In this document: piece after piece, positions 1 through 5,734 of the stretch
Numbering within the stretch: position 1 is the stretch's first letter
Layout: every line of letters begins with the position of its first letter
Source of the DNA: Vulcanimicrobiota bacterium
GTDB lineage: Bacteria > Vulcanimicrobiota > Vulcanimicrobiia > Eremiobacterales > Eremiobacteraceae
DNA: 9,881 nucleotides
Direction: 5' to 3'
Assembly (NCBI GenBank): GCA_019232725.1
Contig: JAFANK010000086.1
Location: forward strand, 1-9,881
Translations under genes and position numbers: made by a program
The notes under the pieces: model-generated
Seen by the model: only the letters and a program-made list of their open reading frames with translations
Told to the model about the DNA's origin: nothing
The model's database searches: none

Positions 1-257
1 GGTCGCAGACTTGCGACCTGAGCCGCGGCGATTTGTTCGCGCACCCGTTCCCCCGGCGGCATCGCTGCCATGCGTTGCGCTTCCATGAGCGCCATCATGT
101 GCAGCTGAGCACGCTCCGAGAGGAGCACGGCAGCGAGGGTCAGACCGAGGCCGCAAAGCGCTGCCCATCCCCACGTCGGGTTCACCACAAGATCGGAGAA
201 TGCGCGGCGCGGAGCCACAAGGACCCGCACATAGGTCACAAGGCCACGCAGGTTCAC
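1..257 (-). CDS. Yip1-family membrane protein, N-terminal part (cut by left edge)
   Basis: The reading frame starts with GTG at 257 and runs off the left edge, giving about 85 residues. The N-terminus has the pattern I associate with bacterial Yip1-domain proteins: a short cytosolic lead with a 'VLVAPRRAF' segment at residues 12-20, then 'NPTWGW' at 26-31, leading into a hydrophobic helix at about 29-46, then a Met/Ala/Gln-rich amphipathic stretch. Complete family members usually have about five membrane segments; their bacterial role is poorly known. The start lies 9 bp after the stop of the upstream gene and is the first start codon after that TAA, which points to the same operon and possible coupling. 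No strong Shine-Dalgarno is visible. The family call is by pattern memory from a partial protein, so moderate; a generic integral membrane protein is the fallback. Confidence 0.6.
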   Translation of the reverse strand, partial: MNLRGLVTYVRVLVAPRRAFSDLVVNPTWGWAALCGLGLTLAAVLLSERAQLHMMALMEAQRMAAMPPGERVREQIAAAQVASLR

Positions 258-266
258 AGCCTGAGC

Positions 267-965
267 TTACTTCTTCAGGGTGATCAGCAGTTGCTGTCCG
301 GGTGCCGACACAGCGTGGACGACCATGCTCGTCGGATCGTACCACACGTCGAAGTTCATCTTGCCTGTGACGGACAGCGCGACGTCTGCCGTTGGGACCG
401 ATGCGGGTCGCGTTATGACCGGATGCAGGTCGACGTTCCCGACCACTTGCGCGACGCTGCGCGGCGAGATCAAGGAGAACTGCGTGACCTTGGATGCGTG
501 CAGCTGCGCCGGCAACAGCACGTAGCCGCTCATGAGCGTTCCCTCGATGAGGTATGCGTGCTTGATGCCTGGCGGATTTGGGAAGGGCGCGGTGCCAGAG
601 GTTCCGTCGATCGTCACGGTCGCGCCGCCGCTGTCGACCGCGACGCGCACGGTCGTCGCGGTCGTTCCCCGCGCATAGGCGCCCGTGTATGCCTTCGGAT
701 CGAGGGTCGTCGCGTCGAAGATCTCGTCGATCGTGTAGCTGAGCGAGCTCTGCAAGTTCTGGCTTTCGTGCACCGTCAGGCCGATGTCAGAATGGCTAAT
801 GCTCACGGTTGCCGTCCCGAGGTCGTTGCCTCCCTGCTGCACCGAATATGTATACGTGCCGGAAGGAGCGCTGAATGAGCTCTGGGCCGCGCTGATGTTG
901 CCGGTCGCGCCACTTGCAGCCACGTTGATCGCAGCCGCCGCGAGGAAGACCAAAAGCATCATCAC
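267..965 (-). CDS. Predicted secreted beta-rich protein, unknown function
   Basis: This encodes 232 residues. The N-terminus (about residues 1-18) is a short Met/Leu/Ala-rich hydrophobic stretch resembling a signal peptide, though it lacks the usual basic residues. The rest is rich in Thr, Ser, Val and Gly with alternating hydrophobic residues, as in an all-beta extracytoplasmic domain: 'YTYSVQQGG' near 39, 'TTVRVAVDS' near 104, and a final strand 'LLITLKK'. There is no Cys and no lipobox. I do not recognise a catalytic motif; the fold could resemble DUF3108/DUF6134-like beta-barrel proteins, but that is a guess. The start is GTG at 965, overlapping the slipin stop as GTGA (4 bp); ATG codons at 962 and 959 are alternatives. 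The tight coupling between a slipin and a Yip1 protein suggests an envelope role. The gene is secure; the function is not. Confidence 0.8.
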   Translation of the reverse strand: MMMLLVFLAAAAINVAASGATGNISAAQSSFSAPSGTYTYSVQQGGNDLGTATVSISHSDIGLTVHESQNLQSSLSYTIDEIFDATTLDPKAYTGAYARGTTATTVRVAVDSGGATVTIDGTSGTAPFPNPPGIKHAYLIEGTLMSGYVLLPAQLHASKVTQFSLISPRSVAQVVGNVDLHPVITRPASVPTADVALSVTGKMNFDVWYDPTSMVVHAVSAPGQQLLITLKK

Positions 966-1978
966 GATGTTCCGGCCGCGCCCGCGCTGCCCAAGCCCGA
1001 TGCATCGGACGCGTCGGCGGCAGGTGCCGTCACCCCAGGACGTGGTGCGATGAGGCCCTGCGCCGCTCCCAACGAGGTGAGACCGCTGACCGCGCCGAGG
1101 CTCATCGTTTCGACCGCAGTGCTGGGGACGATGATCATAGCGCCTTTTTCTTTCAGCCCTTCATACAACATGTTCATGGCGCGCAGATGCAGCGCTACCG
1201 GGTTTCCAGCGTATTGCTTCGCCGCCTGCACGAAGGAATCCGCGATTTGACGCTCGGCATCTCCGAAGATCACGCGCGCCTGCCGCTCGCGCTCGGCTTG
1301 CGCCTGGCGCGACATGGCGTCCTGGAGGTTCTCCGGTATCTTAATGTCGCGGATCTCGACCGACTGCACGGTGATGCCCCAGGGCGTCGTGCGGGCGTCG
1401 ATCGCATGTTGAAGATTCGTGTCGATGGCTTGCCGGTTCGAGAGCAGATCGGCCAGATATGTCGTGCCGATGATGTCGCGCAATGCGGTCTGTGCTGCCC
1501 ACCCAATGGCGTCACGGTAAGAGGCGACTTCAAGCGCCGCTTTCTTGGCATCCCAGGCGACCCAGAAGAGCACCGCATCGACATCGACGGGCACGGTGTC
1601 TTTGGTCAGCGTCTGCTCCGCGACGAAGGTGCTGGTCTGGACGCGTTGGTCGATCCACGACGTGACGTTGTCGATGGCGGGGATCAGCAAGAAGATACCC
1701 GGTCCTGCAAGTCGCTCGAACCGGCCAAGCCGCAGCACGACCGCCTTCTCCCAGGCTTTGGCCACCTGGATCGAGGTTAAAGCGAGCAACGCCAGCACGA
1801 CGCCGCCGAGGACCCACGCGGGGGACCCGGTTTGCGCAACCATGTAGAGGCTGCAGCCAAAGAACACGAAGGCGATCAGCCACGAGATCGCGTTGCCGAA
1901 ATGCACTTGCGGCGTGCCGGCGATGACAGCGCCGCTTGGGCCGCTCGGGGGAGCTGGAGTCACGGTGACGGTGGGCAT
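962..1978 (-). CDS. Slipin (stomatin-like SPFH/Band 7 membrane protein)
   Basis: This encodes 338 residues. After a Pro/Thr-rich cytosolic lead there are two adjacent hydrophobic segments at about 29-49 and 54-73, then an SPFH/Band 7 domain at about 74-250. The domain carries typical stomatin features: 'EKAVVLRLGRFERLAGPG' at 77-94, 'TKDTVPVDVDAVLFW' at 125-139, 'LRDIIGTTYLADLLSNR' at 166-182 and 'GITVQSVEIRDIKIPE' at 201-216, followed by an Ala/Gln/Arg-rich helix ('MSRQAQAERERQAR') likely used for oligomerisation. The C-terminal 50 residues are Ala/Gly/Ser-rich and probably disordered. Family members form oligomeric membrane scaffolds that organise lipid microdomains or control membrane proteases. 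Many bacterial slipins sit beside nfeD; none is visible here. The start is ATG 1978, preceded by an excellent Shine-Dalgarno at 1991-1998. It follows the GntR gene by 42 bp. Confidence 0.93.
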   Translation of the reverse strand: MPTVTVTPAPPSGPSGAVIAGTPQVHFGNAISWLIAFVFFGCSLYMVAQTGSPAWVLGGVVLALLALTSIQVAKAWEKAVVLRLGRFERLAGPGIFLLIPAIDNVTSWIDQRVQTSTFVAEQTLTKDTVPVDVDAVLFWVAWDAKKAALEVASYRDAIGWAAQTALRDIIGTTYLADLLSNRQAIDTNLQHAIDARTTPWGITVQSVEIRDIKIPENLQDAMSRQAQAERERQARVIFGDAERQIADSFVQAAKQYAGNPVALHLRAMNMLYEGLKEKGAMIIVPSTAVETMSLGAVSGLTSLGAAQGLIAPRPGVTAPAADASDASGLGSAGAAGTS

Positions 1979-1990
1979 GGCTTTTTATTG

Positions 1991-1998
1991 ACCTCCTT
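1991..1998 (-). promoter_or_regulatory. Shine-Dalgarno of the slipin gene
   Basis: On the minus strand this reads AAGGAGGT, a full match to the anti-Shine-Dalgarno sequence, 12 nt before the ATG at 1978. The spacing is a little long, but it is the strongest ribosome binding site on the minus strand and fixes the slipin start. It suggests the slipin is made in larger amounts than the regulator upstream, which has no clear site. Confidence 0.8.
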
Positions 1999-2006
1999 AG
2001 GGTTGT

Positions 2007-2019
2007 CGACATTTTGTCG
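2007..2019. promoter_or_regulatory. Short perfect palindrome between regulator and slipin genes
   Basis: CGACA and TGTCG form perfect 5-bp arms around a 3-bp centre (TTT on the plus strand). The site lies in the 42-bp gap between the GntR stop and the slipin start, just upstream of the slipin Shine-Dalgarno. The TGTC core is shared with repeats at the operon promoter, so a second regulator site is possible; a small RNA hairpin is an alternative. No U-tract follows, so it is not a classical terminator. Confidence 0.35.
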
Positions 2020-2020
2020 T

Positions 2021-2386
2021 TCAGTGACCACCACGTCTGATCGCACTGATGAGTTCATCGGCCGTAAAGCCGAACGTACGCGCCTCGGCAAGAGCGCGTT
2101 TTGCGATGTCGTCGAGCCGGTCTTTGCGTTTCGGGGCGCCCGTCTTCGGCGCTGATTCTGCGATGAAGGTGCCCCTGCCGCGCGTGCTATGAAGCACCCC
2201 ATCGCGTTCCAGCTCAGCATATGCGCGATTTACGGTGTTGGGGTTGATCGAAAGGTCCACGGCCACCTCACGGACGGTGGGCAGCTGATCGCCGGGTCGC
2301 AATTCACCGAGAGAGATGGCGTGCAAGATCTGCTCCCTAAGCTGGAGATAGACGGGAATGCCGCTGGACGGGTTGAGGTGGAACAA
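2021..2386 (-). CDS. GntR-family transcriptional regulator, YtrA subfamily
   Basis: This encodes 121 residues, the usual length for YtrA-type GntR proteins, which have a DNA-binding domain and only a short C-terminal dimerisation helix. The winged helix-turn-helix spans about residues 10-75: 'PVYLQLREQI' at 11-20, 'LRPGDQLPTVRE' at 29-40, the recognition part 'INPNTVNRAYAELERDGV' at 47-64 and the wing 'RGRGTFI' at 69-75. Residues 88-118 form the predicted effector/dimer helix. The start is taken as TTG at 2386: it is the first possible start after an in-frame TAG at 2396-2398, and it gives the normal 'NPSSGIPVY' N-terminus. No convincing Shine-Dalgarno precedes it. YtrA-type regulators commonly repress their own operon of membrane or transporter genes, which fits this position as first gene before a slipin and a Yip1 protein. 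Confidence 0.92.
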   Translation of the reverse strand: MFHLNPSSGIPVYLQLREQILHAISLGELRPGDQLPTVREVAVDLSINPNTVNRAYAELERDGVLHSTRGRGTFIAESAPKTGAPKRKDRLDDIAKRALAEARTFGFTADELISAIRRGGH

Positions 2387-2400
2387 TGCAGTCGTCTATA

Positions 2401-2430
2401 TGTCCTATTGTCCTAGCTTATTGAGACAAT
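2401..2430. promoter_or_regulatory. Candidate operator array of the GntR regulator
   Basis: Three overlapping repeat patterns lie just downstream of the minus-strand -10 box, around the expected transcription start. TGTCCTA occurs twice (2401-2407 and 2409-2415). ATTGTC at 2407-2412 is inverted as GACAAT at 2425-2430, with a 12-bp spacer. ATTG-AGA-CAAT at 2420-2430 is a short palindrome. Position and symmetry suit autorepression by the adjacent regulator. The repeats are seen directly; the binding partner is inferred. Confidence 0.5.
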
Positions 2431-2433
2431 GAT

Positions 2434-2462
2434 AGTGTACGCCGTAGCACCCTGCATGTCAA
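2434..2462 (-). promoter_or_regulatory. Sigma-70-type promoter of the GntR-slipin operon
   Basis: Reading the minus strand, TTGACA (2462-2457) is a perfect -35 box. It is followed by a 17-bp spacer and TACACT (2439-2434) as the -10 box, with the important T, A and final T in place. Transcription would start near 2427, giving a leader of about 40 nt before the TTG start of the regulator. No equally good promoter is visible for the divergent plus-strand genes. Confidence 0.7.
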
Positions 2463-2490
2463 GGCGCTTGTCGTCTGGCGGCGGTGTGGG

Positions 2491-3015
2491 ATGCGATATG
2501 ACATGGTCATGCTCATCACGCTGCTTGCCGCCCTTGCGGTCGCCTTGTCCGCGCCCTCGCCGCACCACCATCATCGCCCGCGACGCCCGATGCACGCGAG
2601 CGTTTCGCGCGCGTCCTCGGCGGCAGCACTCCGCAGATCGATCTCGCGCATGACACAGCTTGCGGTCCTGCAGCGCCGGGAAGCATTGCTCCACGATTTC
2701 TTGGTGCGGGCCAACACGGAAACGCCACTGCTTCGTGACGGCGCCGAGCACGAAGTGCTGTCCGGTCTTTTCATCAGCGCGACATTCGTGTCGCGCGATT
2801 TCATCGGCAGCCCGATCATCCGCGCAACGGTAATGAACCGGCGGCCGGCCGTCGTCTCAATCGTGCTTATCGCCGACCTCGCCGACGCTCAAGGCCGCAC
2901 AGGCCGCGCGTCGTCCGCGCTTGTCCTGCAACCGCATCAAACACGCACGGTCGAGCTTGCATGTCCGTCCGAACTCTTACCGCTGTCGCTGCGCTGGAGC
3001 GCCATCGCGCTCTAA
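2491..3015 (+). CDS. Small predicted secreted protein with His-rich N-terminus and Ig-like C-terminal part
   Basis: This encodes 174 residues. Residues 1-21 look like a signal peptide (hydrophobic core 'MLITLLAALAVALSA'). They are followed by a Pro/His/Arg segment with four consecutive His at 25-28, a helical Arg/Ala/Leu-rich region at about 40-75, and a strand-rich part from about 88 to the end. The last part has the look of a small extracellular beta-sandwich of the FxLYD or Ig-like kind: 'RATVMNRRPAVVSIVLIADL', then 'DAQGRTG', then 'LQPHQTRTVEL'. That resemblance is an impression, not a match. The start is ATG 2491, but ATG 2503 is also possible; there is no strong Shine-Dalgarno. It lies 41 bp upstream of the chosen RNase J start and may be co-transcribed with it. 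It has one Cys, no lipobox and no recognised function. Coding is supported by length and plausible codon use. Confidence 0.65.
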   Translation: MRYDMVMLITLLAALAVALSAPSPHHHHRPRRPMHASVSRASSAAALRRSISRMTQLAVLQRREALLHDFLVRANTETPLLRDGAEHEVLSGLFISATFVSRDFIGSPIIRATVMNRRPAVVSIVLIADLADAQGRTGRASSALVLQPHQTRTVELACPSELLPLSLRWSAIAL

Positions 3016-3022
3016 TATGGCA

Positions 3023-3039
3023 GGCCCAACGCGTGGGCC
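3023..3039 (+). other. GC-rich stem-loop in the leader of the RNase J gene
   Basis: GGCCCA and TGGGCC form a perfect 6-bp stem around a 5-nt loop, in the 41-bp gap between the small secreted protein and the RNase J start at 3057. It is not followed by a U-tract, so it is unlikely to be a terminator. It could be a structured leader or processing element. It also overlaps an alternative GTG start at 3033. Confidence 0.35.
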
Positions 3040-3056
3040 GCCTAAATGACCATCGA

Positions 3057-4778
3057 ATGCTGCACGAGTTCTTCCCGACGCCGCATGACGATGCGTCCCT
3101 CGAGCCGCTCGATGACCCTGTCGACCCGTTCCTACGTGTCATCCCTCTCGGCGGATGCGGTGAGATCGGTCGCAACACGACCGTGTACGAGACCAAGGAC
3201 GACATCATCGTCGTCGATGCCGGCGTTCAATTCCCCGAAGAGGAGATGCTGGGCGTCGATCTGGTCATCAACGACGTATCGTATCTGCTCGAACGGCGTC
3301 ATAAGGTTCGCGGTCTCGTCCTCACCCATGCCCACGAAGACCACATCGGCGGCGTGCCGTTCTTCTTAGCGCAGCTCAACGTGCCCGTCTACGGCACGGA
3401 TGTGACGCTCGCGTTGCTGCGCGGAAAACTGCGCGAGCACAAACTGCTGGAAAAAGCCGATCTGCGCGTGGTCGACCCCGGCGACACCGTGCGCATCGGC
3501 AACGTCGACGTCGGCTTCATCACCGTCACCCATAGCGTGTCGGGCTCGTGCTCGTTAGCGTTGCGCACGCCGCTCGGCACGATCATCCACACCGGCGATT
3601 TCAAGTTCGATCAGACGCCGATCGACAACCGGCCCACCGACATGGCGCTGCTTGCGGAGTACGGACGCGAGGGCGTGTTGCTGCTCGCCTCGGACTCGAC
3701 CAATGCCGAGCTGCCTGGCCATACGCTCTCGGAGCGCGTGGTGGGCGAGACCTTCAACGATATTTTCGCACAGTGCAGCGGACGCATCATCATCACCATG
3801 TTCGCCTCGAACGTGCCGAGATTGCAGCAGACCGTCGACGCGGCCACGCGGCATGGCCGTAAGGTGTGTTTTGTGGGCCGCAGCATGCAGAACGTCAGCG
3901 CCATCGCGCTCGAGCATGGCTACCTGGAGATCCCTTCAGGCGTCCAAATCCGTGACCACGAACTCGATAATTATCCGGATGACAAACTCGTCATATGCAC
4001 GACCGGCAGCCAAGGCGAGCCCATGTCGGCGCTCGTGCGTATGGCAGCCAACGACTACAAACGCGTCAAGCTCAAACGTGGCGACACGGTCATCATCTCT
4101 GCAACCCCCATCCCCGGCAACGAACGCAGCATCGGGCGCACGATCAACAATCTCTTCAAGCTCGGCGTCAACGTGATCTACGGCCAGCAGCGTCTCGCAC
4201 ATGTCTCGGGCCACGGACGTCAGGAAGAGCTGCTGCTCATGCTCAACTTGACGCAACCGAAGTATTTCCTGCCGGTGCACGGCGAGTACCGCATGCTCGT
4301 GCAACACGCGCGACTCGCTGAACGTATCGGCATTCCGGACGACCACATTTTTGTCGCTGAAAACGGCGACGCGCTCGAGATCACGGCTGGCAGTGCCCGT
4401 TTCGCCGGTCGCATCTCAGGAGCACCCGTGTATGTCGATGGCCTCGGCGTCGGTGACGTCGGCAACGTCGTGTTGCGCGACCGTCGTCATCTGTCGGGCG
4501 ATGGTATGATCGTCGTAACCGTCACCGTCGACAGCGAGGACGGTAAGGTGCTCGCGGGTCCAGACATCACGTCGCGCGGCTTCACGCACACAGGCGACGG
4601 CGAAGGCGTGCTCGACCAGGTCCGTCGCGAAGCGTCGGCCATCATGGAGGATGGCGCGCGCAACGGTTTGACCGAGTGGACGACGATCCGGGAGCACGTG
4701 CACAAAGGGTTGCAGAAGTTCATCTACGACCGCACCAAGCGGCGGCCGATGATCGTACCTGTGGTGATGGAAGTCTAG
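3057..4778 (+). CDS. rnj: Ribonuclease J (metallo-beta-lactamase/beta-CASP RNase)
   Basis: RNase J is a cytoplasmic zinc-dependent endonuclease and 5'-3' exonuclease central to mRNA decay and rRNA maturation. From ATG 3057 the protein has 573 residues, close to the family's roughly 555. The core starts with 'LRVIPLGGCGEIGRN' at about 26-40. The metal-binding motif 'THAHEDHIGG' gives H91, H93, D95 and H96, with further ligands at H159 ('THSV') and D181 ('HTGDFK'). The beta-CASP part includes 'ASDSTNAE', 'TTGSQGEP' and 'PVHGEYRM', and the C-terminal domain includes 'ITSRGF' and ends 'RPMIVPVVMEV'. All key catalytic residues are present. The open frame extends back to an ATG at 2961, but that would overlap the upstream gene by 55 bp and add 32 atypical residues; GTG 3033 is another option. 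None has a strong ribosome site. The next gene starts 6 bp after its stop. Confidence 0.96.
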   Translation: MLHEFFPTPHDDASLEPLDDPVDPFLRVIPLGGCGEIGRNTTVYETKDDIIVVDAGVQFPEEEMLGVDLVINDVSYLLERRHKVRGLVLTHAHEDHIGGVPFFLAQLNVPVYGTDVTLALLRGKLREHKLLEKADLRVVDPGDTVRIGNVDVGFITVTHSVSGSCSLALRTPLGTIIHTGDFKFDQTPIDNRPTDMALLAEYGREGVLLLASDSTNAELPGHTLSERVVGETFNDIFAQCSGRIIITMFASNVPRLQQTVDAATRHGRKVCFVGRSMQNVSAIALEHGYLEIPSGVQIRDHELDNYPDDKLVICTTGSQGEPMSALVRMAANDYKRVKLKRGDTVIISATPIPGNERSIGRTINNLFKLGVNVIYGQQRLAHVSGHGRQEELLLMLNLTQPKYFLPVHGEYRMLVQHARLAERIGIPDDHIFVAENGDALEITAGSARFAGRISGAPVYVDGLGVGDVGNVVLRDRRHLSGDGMIVVTVTVDSEDGKVLAGPDITSRGFTHTGDGEGVLDQVRREASAIMEDGARNGLTEWTTIREHVHKGLQKFIYDRTKRRPMIVPVVMEV

Positions 4779-4784
4779 CGCTGC

Positions 4785-5684
4785 ATGGCCCAAGCCGCGA
4801 TCGAACTCGGCGTCCGCGATCTCGAGACGCCGTTCACATCCACCTGGTCCGACGGCTGGCGCCGTTTTCGGCGTAGCCCATCGGCGCTCATCGGACTTAT
4901 CATCATCTTCCTGCTCGCGATCTGCGCGACGTTGGCTCCGCAGATCTCGGGCCACACCGACCCGCTCGCCCAGAACCTGGCGCAGCCGACGATGGCGCCC
5001 TCATTGCATCACTTCGCTGGCACCGACAAGCTCGGCCGCGACATCTTCACGCGCTTGCTCTTCGGTGCACGGTTGTCGGTGGAGATCGGCTTCGTCTCCG
5101 TCGGGATCGCGCTCGTAGCCGGCACGATTGTCGGACTCGTCTCCGGTTTTTGGGGCGGCAGGCTCGACACCGTGCTCATGGCAGTCATGGATGTCATGCT
5201 GGCGTTTCCCACCATCATCTTGGCAATCGCGATCTCGGCGATCTTGGAGCAACGCGTGAGCGACGTCGTCAAGCTTTTCTTAGCGATCGGCATCGTTGCG
5301 ATCCCCATCTATGCGCGGATCGCGCGATCGTCGGTGCTCGCGGTTAAAGAACAGGAGTTTGTGGAAGCCGCGCGAGCGGTCGGCAACGGGTCCCTACGGC
5401 TTTTGGGCAGGCACGTGTTGCCAAACATCCTCGCGCCGCTCATCGTCCAAGCGACGCTTGGCATCGGTACGGCCGAACTCGATTCCGCCGGTCTCTCGTA
5501 TCTCGGTCTTGGCATTCAACCGCCGACGCCGGAATGGGGATCGATGCTCAACGATGCCCGCGACTACTGGTTGAACGCTCCGTGGGCGCTGCTCTTTCCC
5601 GGACTTGCCATCTCACTCACGGTGCTCGGCTTCAATTTGCTCGGTGATGGTCTGCGCGACGCGATCGATCCCAAGTCGAAATAG
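4785..5684 (+). CDS. ABC transporter permease, DppC/OppC type (peptide/nickel family)
   Basis: This encodes 299 residues, typical for a DppC/OppC inner-membrane subunit. Membrane segments are at about 34-53, 98-120, 128-150, 161-180, 215-236 and 268-288. Family features are the N-terminal 'FRRSPSALIGLII' at 28-40, 'GTDKLGRDIFTRLLFGAR' at 79-96, and the EAA loop that contacts the ATPase: 'EFVEAARAVG' at 191-200 followed by 'HVLPN' at 210-214. The end carries 'SYLGLGIQPPTPEWG' at 238-252 and 'LGFNLLGDGLRDAIDP' at 281-296. Such proteins import oligopeptides, dipeptides or metal chelates as a heterodimer with a DppB-type permease, two ATPases and a binding protein. None of those partners is in this window. 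It begins 6 bp after the RNase J stop, so it is probably read from the same message. Substrate cannot be told from sequence. Confidence 0.95.
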   Translation: MAQAAIELGVRDLETPFTSTWSDGWRRFRRSPSALIGLIIIFLLAICATLAPQISGHTDPLAQNLAQPTMAPSLHHFAGTDKLGRDIFTRLLFGARLSVEIGFVSVGIALVAGTIVGLVSGFWGGRLDTVLMAVMDVMLAFPTIILAIAISAILEQRVSDVVKLFLAIGIVAIPIYARIARSSVLAVKEQEFVEAARAVGNGSLRLLGRHVLPNILAPLIVQATLGIGTAELDSAGLSYLGLGIQPPTPEWGSMLNDARDYWLNAPWALLFPGLAISLTVLGFNLLGDGLRDAIDPKSK

Positions 5685-5734
5685 CCGTTAGTAGGCCCGT
5701 CTCGGCCACGCATCGAACGTTTGTACGCTACAGC

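Noticed and set aside
1..18. Perfect inverted repeat GGTCGCA/TGCGACC with a 4-nt loop at the left edge
   Set aside because: It lies inside the Yip1 coding frame, has no U-tract and nothing beside it to suggest a terminator or an element end. Such stems are expected by chance in GC-rich coding DNA.
33..878. Long plus-strand open frame (281 codons) opposite the Yip1 and secreted-protein genes
   Set aside because: Its product is Arg/His-rich without domain character, and it spans two minus-strand genes that have family features, a shared operon and good boundaries. It is a GC-rich antisense shadow.
1187..1780. Plus-strand open frame of 197 codons opposite the slipin gene
   Set aside because: It lies wholly antisense to a well-supported SPFH domain, and its product is basic and low in recognisable structure.
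2463..2490. Possible plus-strand promoter before the small secreted protein
   Set aside because: TTG-starting hexamers are present, but no -10-like hexamer lies at an acceptable spacing, so no promoter call is supported.
3046..3369. Alternative plus-strand frame starting at ATG 3046 within the RNase J region
   Set aside because: The product is Ser/Arg-rich with no family character, while the overlapping frame encodes the RNase J metal-binding motif.
5685..5734. Possible terminator or promoter between the permease and ftsK
   Set aside because: GGCC repeats are present but do not form a good stem followed by T residues, and no convincing -35/-10 pair is visible. I see nothing definable in this gap.
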